From NCBI GenBank assembly GCA_947459825.1, contig CANHFH010000004.1, forward strand, positions 1 through 59,954: DNA of 59,954 bases. The letters are read 5' to 3'. Shown here in pieces: positions 1 through 13,923 of this stretch; position 1 is the stretch's first letter, and every line of letters starts with the position of its first letter. The stretch comes from Pseudomonadota bacterium. Its GTDB lineage: Bacteria; Pseudomonadota; Gammaproteobacteria; Steroidobacterales; Steroidobacteraceae. The position numbers and the translations under genes were made by a program. The notes under the pieces are model-generated. The model had not been told where the DNA came from. It ran no database searches and saw only the letters and a program-made list of their open reading frames with translations.

Positions 1-1464
<1,464 letters not shown>

Positions 1465-1482
1465 GCCGGGGACGAAGAGCGG

Positions 1483-1512
1483 TTGCCGCTAAGGGCCCCG
1501 TTGGGGTATCTT
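1483..1512 (+). promoter_or_regulatory. possible sigma-70 promoter of tRNA-Val
   Basis: TTGCCG (1483-1488) and TATCTT (1507-1512) are separated by 18 bases and end 15 bases before the mature tRNA-Val. The spacing is good and the hexamers are moderate matches. Because thrS begins 22 bases after the tRNA, this promoter could also feed the thrS-infC operon. This is inferred from sequence only. Confidence 0.35.
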
Positions 1513-1527
1513 TCGCGGCCTTTCGGC

Positions 1528-1602
1528 AGGCGCGTAGCTCAGTGGTAGAGCACCACCTTGACATGGTGGTGGTCGGTGGTTCGATCCCACTCGCGCCTAC
1601 CA
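1528..1602 (+). tRNA. tRNA-Val (anticodon GAC)
   Basis: A complete cloverleaf is visible. The acceptor arms AGGCGCG and CGCGCCT pair, the T-arm is GGTTCGATCC-like, and the anticodon stem CCACC/GGTGG encloses loop TTGACAT with anticodon GAC, which reads GTC and GTT valine codons. The 3' ACCA is encoded. It lies 22 bases upstream of thrS, a linkage I recall from pseudomonads. Confidence 0.97.
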
Positions 1603-1624
1603 TCTTCCGCGGAGTTCGGACCCC

Positions 1625-3553
1625 ATGCCGGTGATCACGCTGCCCGACGGCAGCCAGAGGACCTACGACCAGCCCATCACGGTGGCGCAGGTCGCCGCCA
1701 GCATCGGCACCGGGCTCGCCAAGGCCGCCCTCGCGGGCAAGGTCAGCGGCAAGCTGGTCGACACCTCGTTCACGATCGCGCAGGACGCTGCGCTCGAGAT
1801 CGTCACCGACAAGCACCCCGACGCGCTCGAGGTCATCCGCCACTCGACGGCGCACCTCCTTGCGCAGGCGACCCAGTCGCTGTTCCCCGAGGCGCAGGTG
1901 ACCATCGGTCCCGTTATCGAGGACGGCTTCTACTACGATTTCTCCTACAAGCGGCCGTTCACGCCCGAGGACCTCGCCGCCATCGAAGCCAAGATGGCCG
2001 AGCTCTCGAAGGCCGACCTGCCGGTGTCGCGCCGCGAGATGCCGCGCGACGAGGCGGTCGCGTTCTTCAAGGGTCTCGGCGAGCACTACAAGGCCGAGAT
2101 CATCGCCAGCATCCCCTCGAACGAGGCGATCAGCCTCTACGGGCAGGGTGGCTGGGTCGACCTCTGCCGCGGCCCGCATGTGCCGTCCACCGGCAAGCTC
2201 AAGGTCTTCAAGTTGATGAAGGTCGCCGGCGCCTATTGGCGCGGCGATTCGCGCAACGAGATGCTGCAGCGCGTCTACGGCACGGCGTGGACGAGCGAGA
2301 AGGACCTCAAGGACTACCTCACCCGCCTCGAAGAGGCCGAGAAGCGCGACCACCGCAAGATCGGCCGCGAGCTCGATCTCTTCCACATGCAGGAGGAGGC
2401 ACCGGGCGCGGTGTTCTGGCACCCGAAGGGTTGGCGCGTGTTCCAGTCGCTCATCGCCTACATGCGCGACAAGCAGCAGGCCGCTGGCTTCGACGAGGTC
2501 AACGGCCCCGAGCTCATGGACCGTAGCCTCTGGGAGGCGTCGGGCCACTGGGAGAAGTTCGGCGAGAACATGTTCACGACGCAGACGCCCGACGAGCGCG
2601 TCTACGCCATCAAGCCGATGAACTGCCCGGGCCATGTGCAGATCTTCCGCCAGGGCATCCGCAGCTACCGCGACCTGCCGATCCGCTTCGCGGAATTCGG
2701 CAAGGTGCACCGATACGAGCCGTCCGGCGCGCTGCATGGCCTGATGCGCGTGCGTGCCTTCACCCAGGACGACGCGCACATCTTCGTGACCCCGGACCAG
2801 ATAACCAGCGAGTCCGTGGCGGTCACCCAGCTCATCCTCGACATCTACCGCGACTTCGGCTTCGACGATGTGCGCATCAAGTTCTCGGACCGTCCCGAGA
2901 AGCGCGTGGGGTCGGACGACATCTGGGACCGCGCCGAGGCGGCCCTCAAGGCCGCCGCCGAGGCCGCCGGGATCGCCTACTCGCTGAACCCGGGGGAGGG
3001 CGCCTTCTACGGCCCCAAGCTCGAGTTCGTGCTGCGGGACGCCATCGGCCGTGACTGGCAGTGCGGCACCCTGCAGGTCGACCTGAACCTGCCCGGGCGG
3101 CTCGGCGCGCATTACATCGACGAGCACAGCCAGAAGCAGACCCCGGTCATGCTGCACCGGGCGATCTTCGGCTCCCTGGAGCGTTTCCTTGGCATCCTGA
3201 TCGAACACCACTCGGGCCGGCTGCCCGCTTGGCTCGCCCCGACCCAGGCGGCGCTGCTCAGCATCACCGACCGCCAGGACGACTACCTGAAGGGTCTGGC
3301 GCAATCCCTTAAGAATCAGGGGCTTCGGGTCGAAACCGACTTGCGGAACGAAAAGATCGGCTTTAAAATCCGTGAACATACGCTGCAACGCGTGCCGTAC
3401 CTATTGGTGGCAGGCGACAAGGAAGTGGCAGCGGGGCTTGTTTCCGTGCGCACCCGCAACGGCAAGGACCTGGGCCAGATGACCCCGCAGACGTTCGTCG
3501 AACGGCTGGGCATCGAGCTCGAGAGCCGCGGGCGACGAACTTTGGAGGACTGA
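1625..3553 (+). CDS. thrS: threonine--tRNA ligase
   Basis: This class II aminoacyl-tRNA synthetase charges tRNA-Thr in the cytoplasm. The 642-residue length matches the E. coli enzyme. The order is an N-terminal TGS domain (about 1-62), an editing domain with the HSTAH metal-like motif (His73, His77), the catalytic core with the zinc ligand in MNCPGH (Cys334), motif 2 around [13 protein letters not shown], and the C-terminal anticodon-binding domain. The stop codon lies 3 bases before the infC start, so the two are probably translationally coupled. Nothing looks degraded. Confidence 0.98.
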   Translation: MPVITLPDGSQRTYDQPITVAQVAASIGTGLAKAALAGKVSGKLVDTSFTIAQDAALEIVTDKHPDALEVIRHSTAHLLAQATQSLFPEAQVTIGPVIEDGFYYDFSYKRPFTPEDLAAIEAKMAELSKADLPVSRREMPRDEAVAFFKGLGEHYKAEIIASIPSNEAISLYGQGGWVDLCRGPHVPSTGKLKVFKLMKVAGAYWRGDSRNEMLQRVYGTAWTSEKDLKDYLTRLEEAEKRDHRKIGRELDLFHMQEEAPGAVFWHPKGWRVFQSLIAYMRDKQQAAGFDEVNGPELMDRSLWEASGHWEKFGENMFTTQTPDERVYAIKPMNCPGHVQIFRQGIRSYRDLPIRFAEFGKVHRYEPSGALHGLMRVRAFTQDDAHIFVTPDQITSESVAVTQLILDIYRDFGFDDVRIKFSDRPEKRVGSDDIWDRAEAALKAAAEAAGIAYSLNPGEGAFYGPKLEFVLRDAIGRDWQCGTLQVDLNLPGRLGAHYIDEHSQKQTPVMLHRAIFGSLERFLGILIEHHSGRLPAWLAPTQAALLSITDRQDDYLKGLAQSLKNQGLRVETDLRNEKIGFKIREHTLQRVPYLLVAGDKEVAAGLVSVRTRNGKDLGQMTPQTFVERLGIELESRGRRTLED

Positions 3554-3556
3554 CAC

Positions 3557-4078
3557 ATCTCGACTGCAACGAAGCGCATCCGGCGCAACGAGGACATCAC
3601 GGCGCCGCAGGTGCGGGTGATCGCGGCAGACGGCTCACAGGCCGGGATCATGACGCGGTTCGAAGCGCTCTCGATGGCACAGACCAGCGAGCTCGACCTA
3701 GTCGAGGTCTCGCCGATGGCCGAGCCGCCTGTCGTGCGCATCATGGACTTCGGCAAGTACATCTTCGAGCAGAAGAAGAAGTCCCACTCGGCGCAGAAGA
3801 AACAGAAACAGCAGCAGGTCAAGGAAGTGAAGTTCCGCCCCGGCACGGAAGAGGCGGACTACCAGGTGAAGTTGCGCAACCTCATCCGCTTCCTGACCGA
3901 AGGTGACAAGGCCAAGGTGACATTGCGTTTCCGAGGCCGTGAGATGGCGCACACCGACATCGGGCGCCGCCTCCTCGACCGGGTCTCCACCGACCTCGCG
4001 CAGATCGCGACGGTGGAGCAGTTCCCGCTCATGGAAGGCCGGCAGATGGTGATGGTCGTCGCGCCGAAGAAGAAATAG
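3557..4078 (+). CDS. infC: translation initiation factor IF-3, with an ATC start codon
   Basis: IF-3 binds the 30S subunit, blocks premature subunit joining and rejects non-canonical initiation. The first ATG/GTG/TTG codon in frame is GTG 3611, which would delete conserved N-terminal sequence. Reading back to ATC at 3557 restores the family start ([14 protein letters not shown]), giving 173 residues against 180 in E. coli. GGAGG at 3544-3548 sits 8 bases before this ATC, and the thrS stop is just upstream. In E. coli, infC starts at AUU and IF-3 represses its own translation through that codon, so the same loop is inferred here. The C-terminal domain ends in the expected basic tail. Confidence 0.95.
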   Translation: MSTATKRIRRNEDITAPQVRVIAADGSQAGIMTRFEALSMAQTSELDLVEVSPMAEPPVVRIMDFGKYIFEQKKKSHSAQKKQKQQQVKEVKFRPGTEEADYQVKLRNLIRFLTEGDKAKVTLRFRGREMAHTDIGRRLLDRVSTDLAQIATVEQFPLMEGRQMVMVVAPKKK

Positions 4079-4098
4079 CGCGTCCAAGGGGGACGCGC
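4078..4098 (+). other. hairpin between infC and rpmI
   Basis: An 8-bp perfect stem (4078-4085 with 4091-4098) and 5-base loop begins right at the infC stop codon. There is no following T-run, so it is not a standard intrinsic terminator. In E. coli the infC-rpmI region carries the L20 translational operator; whether this hairpin belongs to an equivalent structure is only inferred. The rest of the 117-base gap shows nothing else but the rpmI ribosome-binding site. Confidence 0.4.
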
Positions 4099-4195
4099 GA
4101 CAAGTGGTGATCGGACGGCGCGAGCCGCACGGTCATCCGCCCGCAAGCGGGTCCGTGAGGACCTTGTGAACGGGGCTACAAAAGGAGAGAGCAAG

Positions 4196-4399
4196 ATGCC
4201 CAAGTTGAAGACCAACCGGGCGGCAGCGAAGCGTTTTCGCAAGACGGCGAAGGGCTACAAGTCCTACTCCGCCGGCCGCCGCCATAACCTCGGCCACAAG
4301 CCGCGCAAGACCAAGCGCCAACTGCGCTCGGGCGGCTCCAGCCTCGTGCATGAGAGCGATGTCGGTCGTCTCGACCAGCTGCTCCCGCACGCCAAGTGA
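4196..4399 (+). CDS. rpmI: 50S ribosomal protein L35
   Basis: A 67-residue basic protein beginning MPKLKTNRAAAKRFRKT, the canonical L35 start. An upstream GTG at 4166 is in frame, but AAAGGAGAG at 4181-4189 points to the ATG at 4196. L35 is a small component of the large ribosomal subunit. It lies between infC and rplT as in most bacteria, and its translation is expected to be coupled to L20 autoregulation. Confidence 0.97.
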   Translation: MPKLKTNRAAAKRFRKTAKGYKSYSAGRRHNLGHKPRKTKRQLRSGGSSLVHESDVGRLDQLLPHAK

Positions 4400-4418
4400 T
4401 CAACCGAGGTAACTGAAC

Positions 4419-4781
4419 ATGGCAAGAGTAAAGCGTGGCGTCACCGCCGGTCGTCGTCACAAGAAGGTCCTCGGCAAGGCCAAGGGCTACTACAACGCGC
4501 GTCGCAAGGTCTTCCGCGCCGCCAAGCAGGCGGTCATCAAGGCCGGCCAGTACGCGTACAAGGGCCGTCGGCTCAAGAAGCGCGACTTCCGCGCGCTCTG
4601 GATCCAGCGCATCAACGCTGCGGCGCGTCTGCACGGTCTGTCGTACAGCCGGCTGATGAACGGCCTCAAGCTCGCGACGATCGACATCGACCGCAAGATG
4701 CTGGCCGACATCGCCATGCACGACGATGCGGCGTTCGGCGAGCTCGCCACCAAGGCCAAGGCAGCGCTCGGCATCGCGTAG
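4419..4781 (+). CDS. rplT: 50S ribosomal protein L20
   Basis: A 120-residue basic protein with the full L20 sequence ([18 protein letters not shown] at the start, [17 protein letters not shown] in the middle). L20 binds 23S rRNA early in 50S assembly and, in E. coli, represses rpmI-rplT translation by binding its mRNA leader. The gene follows rpmI by 19 bases and precedes pheS by 9, so all belong to one operon. Confidence 0.98.
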   Translation: MARVKRGVTAGRRHKKVLGKAKGYYNARRKVFRAAKQAVIKAGQYAYKGRRLKKRDFRALWIQRINAAARLHGLSYSRLMNGLKLATIDIDRKMLADIAMHDDAAFGELATKAKAALGIA

Positions 4782-8245
<3,464 letters not shown>

Positions 8246-8268
8246 AGAACGATAACGGCGGAACGACG

Positions 8269-8568
8269 ATGGCGTTGACCAAAGCGGAGATGGCGGAGGC
8301 GTTGTTCGACCAGCTCGGTCTGAACAAGCGCGAAGCCCGGGAGCTCGTGGACCTCTTCTTCGAGGAGGTTCGCACGGCGCTCTCCACAGGCTCGCAGGTG
8401 AAGCTTTCCGGCTTCGGCAACTTCGACCTTCGCGACAAGAACCAGCGTCCGGGCCGCAATCCCAAGACCGGCGAGGAGATCCCGATCAGCGCGCGTCGCG
8501 TCGTGACCTTCCGTCCTGGCCAGAAGCTCAAGGCGCGCGTCGAAGCGTATGCTGGAAGCCAAGAATAA
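8269..8568 (+). CDS. ihfA: integration host factor alpha subunit
   Basis: This DNA-bending HU-family protein pairs with IhfB. Starting at ATG 8269 ([18 protein letters not shown]) gives 99 residues, the usual IHF alpha length. An in-frame ATG at 8242, overlapping the pheT stop, would add nine atypical residues and is a possible but less likely start. The signature [21 protein letters not shown] beta-arm segment is intact. IHF commonly bends DNA between activator sites and sigma-54 promoters, which is relevant to the sigma-54-driven flagellar genes downstream. Confidence 0.96.
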   Translation: MALTKAEMAEALFDQLGLNKREARELVDLFFEEVRTALSTGSQVKLSGFGNFDLRDKNQRPGRNPKTGEEIPISARRVVTFRPGQKLKARVEAYAGSQE

Positions 8569-8905
8569 CGACGAGCTGCCGGCGATCCCCGGCAAGCGGT
8601 ATTTCGCCATCGGCGAGGTCGCCGAGCTCTGCGGCGTCAAGCCGCATGTGCTGCGCTACTGGGAGCAGGAGTTCCCGCAGCTCAAGCCCGTCAAGCGCCG
8701 CGGCAACCGCCGGTACTACCAGCGCCAGGATGTGATCGTGATCCGCCAGATCCGTGGCCTGCTCTATGAAGAGGGCTTCACCATCGGCGGCGCGCGCAAC
8801 AAGCTCACTGGGGAAGAGGCCCGCAGCGATGCCACGCAGAGCCAGCAGATCGTGCGGCAGCTGCGCCTCGAGCTCGAGGAGCTGCTGCGTATCCTGCGGC
8901 GTTGA
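8549..8905 (+). CDS. MerR-family transcriptional regulator downstream of ihfA
   Basis: A 118-residue protein with an N-terminal MerR winged helix ([22 protein letters not shown], about residues 18-39, and KRRGNRRYY) and a short C-terminal coiled coil, but no metal-binding Cys cluster. It overlaps the end of ihfA by 20 bases in another frame. The same pairing of ihfA with a small MerR protein is common in pseudomonads and relatives, where its target is, as far as I know, not well defined. It probably acts as a dimeric DNA-binding regulator; the effector is unknown. Confidence 0.9.
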   Translation: MLEAKNNDELPAIPGKRYFAIGEVAELCGVKPHVLRYWEQEFPQLKPVKRRGNRRYYQRQDVIVIRQIRGLLYEEGFTIGGARNKLTGEEARSDATQSQQIVRQLRLELEELLRILRR

Positions 8906-8933
8906 GAGCCGGGCGCGGGGATGCGGCCCGGGC

Positions 8934-8939
8934 TATAAT
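8934..8939 (+). promoter_or_regulatory. -10 element upstream of tRNA-Pro
   Basis: A perfect TATAAT lies 16 bases before the tRNA-Pro 5' end in very GC-rich surroundings. No convincing -35 hexamer sits at 16-18 bases; the nearest, TTGAGA at 8902-8907, is too far away. It probably contributes to tRNA-Pro expression. Confidence 0.45.
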
Positions 8940-8955
8940 CATCATCTCGGTCGGA

Positions 8956-9032
8956 CGGGACGTGGCGCAGCCTGGTAGCGCACTTGCATGGGGTGCAAGG
9001 GGTCCCGAGTTCAAATCTCGGCGTCCCGACCA
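8956..9032 (+). tRNA. tRNA-Pro (anticodon GGG)
   Basis: A complete cloverleaf of 77 bases. The acceptor arms CGGGACG and CGTCCCG pair, the anticodon stem CTTGC/GCAAG encloses loop ATGGGGT with anticodon GGG, and the T-arm reads GAGTTCAAATCTC. CCA is encoded. It lies between the MerR gene and pabC. Confidence 0.97.
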
Positions 9033-9053
9033 ATCCTTTCGGCGCATCCTCCC

Positions 9054-9893
9054 GTGAGCATCACCCCCATCCGCTACTGCCTCGACGGTCGCTGGCTCGT
9101 CCCGGGCGAGGCCGCCTTCGCGCCGACGAGCGGGCTCGTCACGGCAGGTGAGGGCTGGTTCGAGACGCTCCGGGTCGAGGGCGGTCGACCCATGTTCCTC
9201 GAGGCGCATCTGGCCCGGCTTGAGCGCTCGGTCGCGGCAGGTCTCGGCGACGCGCAGGCCGAGCATGCGCTCCACACGGCACATCGATGTCTGGCGGCGA
9301 TGCAGGCGTCGTTCTCGGAGTTCCCCATCGGTCGGCTGAGGTTGCTGCTCGCGCTCGATGCAGCCGGCGAGGCGTGGCAGGCGCTCGGCGAGTGGGGTGC
9401 TCATGCTTCGTCACCCGCATCGCTGGCGGACGGCATCGGCGCCGTCACGGCCTCCTTTCCGCACCCCGGCCTCGGACGGCTCGGCAAGTCGGCGAGTTAC
9501 CACTGGTCGATCGCAGCGCGGCGCGAGGCCTTGGCGCGCGGCGCCGGCGAGGCGTTGTTCCTGCGCGATGGCCGCTTGATGGAAGGCTCGACCGGCGGGC
9601 TCGTGTGGCGACGCGCGGGGCTGTGGTACACCGAGGACTCGGACGCGGTGCTGCCGAGCGTCACTCTCGCGGCGCTCCGCGGCTGCGGCGTCGCGATCGG
9701 CTCCGACGGACTGCGTGCGGATTCCTTGACGACGGACGGCGTGATCGAAGGGCTGGTGCTGGTCAGCGCGCTGCGTCTCGCGGTCGCGATCCGCGAGGTC
9801 GATGGGCGAGCGCTGCCTACCGCGGCATCGCTCGCGGCGGCGACGGAGTGGCGTGAGGCGTTGCTCGCGACGCACGCCAGGGGCCAGGGATGA
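9054..9893 (+). CDS. pabC: class IV aminotransferase-fold protein, probable 4-amino-4-deoxychorismate lyase
   Basis: This is probably the PLP enzyme that releases pyruvate from aminodeoxychorismate to give p-aminobenzoate for folate. The chosen start is GTG 9054, because upstream in-frame codons lie inside tRNA-Pro. The 279-residue product has the class IV fold: GEGWFETLRVEGG near the N-terminus, candidate PLP lysine Lys145 in GRLGKSASY, and the LMEGSTGGLVW segment about 35 residues later. It overlaps pabB by four bases, which strongly supports the PabC role over a branched-chain or D-amino-acid aminotransferase. Confidence 0.85.
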   Translation: MSITPIRYCLDGRWLVPGEAAFAPTSGLVTAGEGWFETLRVEGGRPMFLEAHLARLERSVAAGLGDAQAEHALHTAHRCLAAMQASFSEFPIGRLRLLLALDAAGEAWQALGEWGAHASSPASLADGIGAVTASFPHPGLGRLGKSASYHWSIAARREALARGAGEALFLRDGRLMEGSTGGLVWRRAGLWYTEDSDAVLPSVTLAALRGCGVAIGSDGLRADSLTTDGVIEGLVLVSALRLAVAIREVDGRALPTAASLAAATEWREALLATHARGQG

Positions 9894-11191
9894 GCGGCGG
9901 CGGTCCCGAGGTCGCTGCCGAGGTGCCCGGTCTCGCAGCGCTGCGCCGCGAGGCGGAGCGCGCACGGAAGGACGACGAAGCGTTCGCTTGTCTCGTGTCG
10001 GCACGCGGTCATGTCGAACTTGGTCGACGCTCGAGGCTCGCGACGGGCCTCTCTCTCGAATGGCAGACGCCGCCGCACGCGGGCGACGAGGACGGCGCGG
10101 ATCCCTCTGCTGTCGCCGCGACGGTCTCCGCGCTGCGCGGCGCGGCGCAGGCTGCTTTCGCGCGTGGCGTGCGCGGTCTGTTGTTGCTCGCCACGCATGA
10201 GGCGGCGGCCGAGTTCGATCGCACCCCCGTACATGGCGATTGGGCCGGTCTGCCGCGGCTGCAGCTGTGGTCGGCGCGTGATGTGGTCGCGACCGCCGGC
10301 GGACAGCAGGGCGGTGCCTGGGGCGAGCCGGCCTCACCGCCGCAGCTGGAGCCGCGCGAGGATCTGGCGGCATCGGCGCGGGCGGACTGGCACAAGGCCT
10401 CCGTGGGGTCGGTCCTGGCCGCCATCGGCGCGGGCCGTCTCTACCAGCTGTGCCTGACGTTCCCGGTGCGCTTCGCGCCGCCGACGGATCCCGCGTCGTT
10501 GTTCGCTTGGTTGGTGTCCCGTCATCCCGTCGACTATGCGGCTTGGGTGTCCTTGCCCGGCTTCGAGCTGCTGTCCGCGAGCCCCGAACGCTTCTTGTCC
10601 CTGCGCGGGCGTACGGTGACGCTGCGGCCCATGAAGGGCACCCGCGGGCTCGCTGAGGCCGGTGAGGCCGCCGCTGCGCTCGCCATGCGCGAGCTCGCGG
10701 CCTCGGTCAAGGACCGCGCGGAGAACGTCATGATCGCGGACCTCGCACGCAACGATCTCGGTCGGGTCTGCGTGCCCGGCAGCGTGCTGCCGGCGGCGCT
10801 CTTCGAGGTGGAGCGCTACGCAAGCGTCGCGCAGATGACCTCCACCATCCGCGGCGAGCTGCGCGACGGACTCGATGTCTGGGACGCCCTCGCCGCGGCG
10901 TTCCCGCCCGGGTCCATGACGGGTGCGCCGAAGATCGAGGCCTGCCGGATGATCCGCGAGCTCGAGGCCGCTCCGCGCGGGCTCTATGCCGGCGTGCTCG
11001 GCTGGATCGAGCCGGGCGGTGACGCCGAGTTCAGCGTCGTCATCCGTTCGCTGCAGTCGCGCGGCGGCGAAGCGCGCTGGGACATCGGCGGCGGCATCGT
11101 GCACGATTCAACGGCGGACGCGGAGTGGGCCGAAGCCTGGGCGAAGTTCGCGCCACTGCGCGCGCTCGCGGAGCGGCCACCGGAGACATGA
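9890..11191 (+). CDS. pabB: aminodeoxychorismate synthase component I
   Basis: A chorismate-utilising enzyme of 433 residues, shorter at the N-terminus than typical anthranilate synthase but with a full catalytic domain. The active-site Lys of PabB enzymes is present in PMKGTRG (Lys249), where anthranilate synthases usually have a different residue. The KDRAENVMIADLARNDLGRV and PPGSMTGAPK motifs are intact. It adds an amino group from a PabA glutaminase to chorismate; pabA is not in this window. It is coupled to pabC by an ATGA overlap and followed 16 bases later by gltS. Confidence 0.92.
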   Translation: MSGGGPEVAAEVPGLAALRREAERARKDDEAFACLVSARGHVELGRRSRLATGLSLEWQTPPHAGDEDGADPSAVAATVSALRGAAQAAFARGVRGLLLLATHEAAAEFDRTPVHGDWAGLPRLQLWSARDVVATAGGQQGGAWGEPASPPQLEPREDLAASARADWHKASVGSVLAAIGAGRLYQLCLTFPVRFAPPTDPASLFAWLVSRHPVDYAAWVSLPGFELLSASPERFLSLRGRTVTLRPMKGTRGLAEAGEAAAALAMRELAASVKDRAENVMIADLARNDLGRVCVPGSVLPAALFEVERYASVAQMTSTIRGELRDGLDVWDALAAAFPPGSMTGAPKIEACRMIRELEAAPRGLYAGVLGWIEPGGDAEFSVVIRSLQSRGGEARWDIGGGIVHDSTADAEWAEAWAKFAPLRALAERPPET

Positions 11192-11207
11192 CCATGGAGG
11201 GTGCGGC

Positions 11208-12440
11208 ATGACGCTCGATGCGGTGCAGACCTTGGCGGTGGCCGGCGTCGTCGCCTGGCTCGGGCAGATCGTCTGCCGGCGGGTGGACTGGCTCGCGAGG
11301 CTCAGCATCCCCGGGCCGGTGGTCGGCGGTCTCGCGGTCGCGATCACGCTGCTCGCGCTGCGCAGCGCCGGGATGCCGGCGCCCGAGTTCGACACCACCT
11401 TCCAGAAGACGCTGCTGGTCGCGTTCTTCGCGACGCTCGGCTTCGCGGCGCGGCTCGACCTGTTGCGCCGGGGTGGACCGCAGGTGCTGGTGTTCCTCGG
11501 ACTTTGCGCGGTGTTCGCCGTGATGCAGAGCCTCGTCGGCATCGTCGTCGCGCAGCTGTTCGGTCTGCCGTCGCTTTTCGGTGTGTTGGTCGGCGTCACC
11601 ACGCTCTCGGGCGGTCCTGCCACCGGCGCTGCGTTCGCGCCGCAGTTCGAGGCGGCGGGCGTCACGGGCGCGGGCGCCATCGCGGTCGCGAGCGCGATGT
11701 CGGGCATCGTCCTCGGCGGCCTGTTGGGTGGTCCGCTGGCGGTACGGCTGATGCGCGGGACCGCTGCGGCTCGGCCGTCGGTTCCGTCGTCGCTGGGCGG
11801 TGCGGCACCCGTTGCGACCTCAGCGCCGGCATCGGTCGGTTCCGAAGCGCGGAAGGCGACGGATGCCCTGGACGAAGTCCCCGGTGAGCGACGGGTGTTC
11901 GGGTCGGTGGTCCTTTTGTTGGTGGTGATCGTCGGCGGGCAGTGGGTCAGCGCCGGCATCGAGCGGCTCGGTATCACGCTGCCGGGCTACATCGGCGCGA
12001 TGTTGCTCGCCGCGATCGCCGTCAACGGCGCCGAGGCGCTCGGTCGGTGGCGGCCGTCGATCGCAGTGCTCGACATGCTGGGCGCGATCGCGCTTTCGTT
12101 GTTCCTCGCCATGTGGCTCATGACGCTCGATCTGCGGCAGCTGCATGCGGTCGCGGACGCGCTGCTCGTCAACCTCGTGCTGCAGGTGGCGCTCATCGCT
12201 GCTTTCTTGGGCGTGGTGTTCCGCGTGATGGGCCGCGACCACGATGCGGCGGTGATGTCGGGCGGCTTCACGGGCTTCATGCTGGGCACCACAGCGACCG
12301 CGCTCGCCGTCATGCGCGCCCTGGTCGAGCGTCACGGCGCTGCGCCGCGGGCGTTCTTGGTGGCGCCGCTGGTGGGCGCATTCTTCCTCGATTTCGTCAA
12401 CGCCATCATCATCACCACCTTCATCAACCTGCTGTCGTGA
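11208..12440 (+). CDS. gltS: sodium/glutamate symporter, GltS family
   Basis: A 410-residue inner-membrane protein with about ten hydrophobic helices in two inverted halves, close to E. coli GltS (401). GltS-type re-entrant loop signatures are present: TTLSGGPATGAAFAPQF in the first half and SGGFTGFMLGTTATALA in the second. A hydrophilic Ala/Pro-rich loop (about 185-225) separates the halves. The start ATG at 11208 follows GGAGG at 11196-11200. Family members take up glutamate with sodium. Its position before a dicarboxylate/CoA gene set suggests it could import a C5 dicarboxylate instead; that is inference. Confidence 0.9.
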   Translation: MTLDAVQTLAVAGVVAWLGQIVCRRVDWLARLSIPGPVVGGLAVAITLLALRSAGMPAPEFDTTFQKTLLVAFFATLGFAARLDLLRRGGPQVLVFLGLCAVFAVMQSLVGIVVAQLFGLPSLFGVLVGVTTLSGGPATGAAFAPQFEAAGVTGAGAIAVASAMSGIVLGGLLGGPLAVRLMRGTAAARPSVPSSLGGAAPVATSAPASVGSEARKATDALDEVPGERRVFGSVVLLLVVIVGGQWVSAGIERLGITLPGYIGAMLLAAIAVNGAEALGRWRPSIAVLDMLGAIALSLFLAMWLMTLDLRQLHAVADALLVNLVLQVALIAAFLGVVFRVMGRDHDAAVMSGGFTGFMLGTTATALAVMRALVERHGAAPRAFLVAPLVGAFFLDFVNAIIITTFINLLS

Positions 12441-12495
12441 CCCCGTCCGGGCAGCGGCCGGGCAGGGGGGGTAGAATGGCGTCCGGAGCATCCTG

Positions 12496-13923
12496 ATGGC
12501 GCCGCGAACGCTGTTCGACAAGATCTGGGACCAGCACAGGGTCCGCGAACTCGCGGACGGCGCCGCGCTGCTCGCCATCGACCGGGTGTTCCTGCACGAG
12601 CGCACCGGATCGGTGGCGCTCAAGGGTCTGGCCGATGCCGGTCGCACCGTGCTCGATCCCGCGCGCGTGTTCTGCACCATGGACCACATCGTCGACACCT
12701 TCCCAGGGCGTGGCGATGCTACCCGCATGCCGGGCGGCGAGGCCTTCATCCTCGAGACCCGCGCCGCTGCCCGTGCCGCCGGCATCCGCGTGTTCGATGT
12801 GCGCGATCCGCAGCAGGGCATCGTGCATGTCATCTCCCCGGAACTCGGGCTCGCGCTGCCGGGCGCCACCATCGTCTGCCCTGACAGCCATACCTGCACG
12901 CAAGGCGCGCTGGGGGCACTCGCCTGGGGCATCGGCTCGACCGAGGCGGAGCACGCGCTCGCCACCGGCTGCTTGCGGGTCCGGCGGCCGCGGCAGCTGC
13001 GCATCACCGTGGAGGGTCGCCTCGCCGCAGGCGTGACCGCCAAAGACCTCGCGATCTTCATCCTGGCGCGCCACGGCGTCGCGGGCGGAGACGGCTGCAT
13101 CGTCGAGTACGCCGGCAGCGCGGTGCGTGCGCTCGACATGGAAGCGCGGATGACGCTCTGCAACATGGCGACCGAGTTCTCGGCCATGACCGGACTCATC
13201 GCGCCCGACGAAGTGACCTTCGATTACCTGCGCGGTCGGCCCTATGCGCCGCAAGGCGCGGACTGGGACCACGCGGTCGCTGCGTGGCGCGATCTCGTCG
13301 GTGATGCCGACGCCGCGTTCGATCGCCAGATCGACATCGACGCCGCCGAGGTCACGCCGATGGTGACCTGGGGCACTAGCCCACAGCACGCGGTGGGCGT
13401 CGATGCTGCGGTGCCCGTCGTCGAAGCCAGCGGTGCCGCGCCGGAGGCTTACGCGCGCGCGCTGCGCTACATGGGCGTCGAAGCGGGGCAGCCGCTGGCA
13501 TCGCTGCCCATCACCGCCGCGTTCATCGGTTCGTGCACCAACAGCCGGCTCTCGGATCTGCGGCGCGCCGCGGCGATCCTCCGCGGCCAGCGGGTCGCCG
13601 CCGGCGTGCGCGCCATCTGCGTACCGGGCTCGATGTCGGTCAAGCGCGCCGCCGAGGCCGAAGGCCTCGACAAGGTGTTCAAAGACGCCGGTTTCGAGTG
13701 GCGGGAGTCCGGCTGCTCGATGTGTTTCTTCGCCGGTGGCGAGAGCTTCGGAGCCCGCGAACGCGTGGTGTCCTCCACCAACCGCAATTTCGAGAGCCGG
13801 CAGGGTCCGGAGACCCGCACGCACATCGCGAGCCCCGAGACCGTGGCCGCGAGCGCGCTCGCCGGATACATCGCCGACCCGCGCCGCGTCGCGGGTGCGC
13901 CGACACCCGGAGGACAGGTGTGA
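12496..13923 (+). CDS. leuC: LeuC-like aconitase-family hydro-lyase, large subunit
   Basis: The 475-residue protein keeps the [4Fe-4S] ligands Cys347, Cys407 and Cys410 (GSCTNSR and GCSMC), at the same numbers as E. coli LeuC, so the fold and cluster are intact. Several active-site segments differ from biosynthetic LeuC: DSHTC for DSHTA/S, MDHIVDT for MDHNVST, GCSMCFFAGGES for GCSMCLAMN, and VVSSTNRNFESRQG for the usual CASTSNRNFEGRQG. leuA and leuB are not adjacent. It precedes leuD with a one-base overlap and a lyase/CoA-transferase set. It may be 3-isopropylmalate dehydratase, or a paralogue acting on citramalate, methylmalate or a similar diacid. The family is certain; the substrate is not. 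Confidence 0.85.
   Translation: MAPRTLFDKIWDQHRVRELADGAALLAIDRVFLHERTGSVALKGLADAGRTVLDPARVFCTMDHIVDTFPGRGDATRMPGGEAFILETRAAARAAGIRVFDVRDPQQGIVHVISPELGLALPGATIVCPDSHTCTQGALGALAWGIGSTEAEHALATGCLRVRRPRQLRITVEGRLAAGVTAKDLAIFILARHGVAGGDGCIVEYAGSAVRALDMEARMTLCNMATEFSAMTGLIAPDEVTFDYLRGRPYAPQGADWDHAVAAWRDLVGDADAAFDRQIDIDAAEVTPMVTWGTSPQHAVGVDAAVPVVEASGAAPEAYARALRYMGVEAGQPLASLPITAAFIGSCTNSRLSDLRRAAAILRGQRVAAGVRAICVPGSMSVKRAAEAEGLDKVFKDAGFEWRESGCSMCFFAGGESFGARERVVSSTNRNFESRQGPETRTHIASPETVAASALAGYIADPRRVAGAPTPGGQV

Noticed and set aside
12472-12477. TAGAAT upstream of leuC as a -10 element
   Set aside because: No -35 hexamer at acceptable distance, and the gap to gltS is only 55 bases, so read-through is equally likely.
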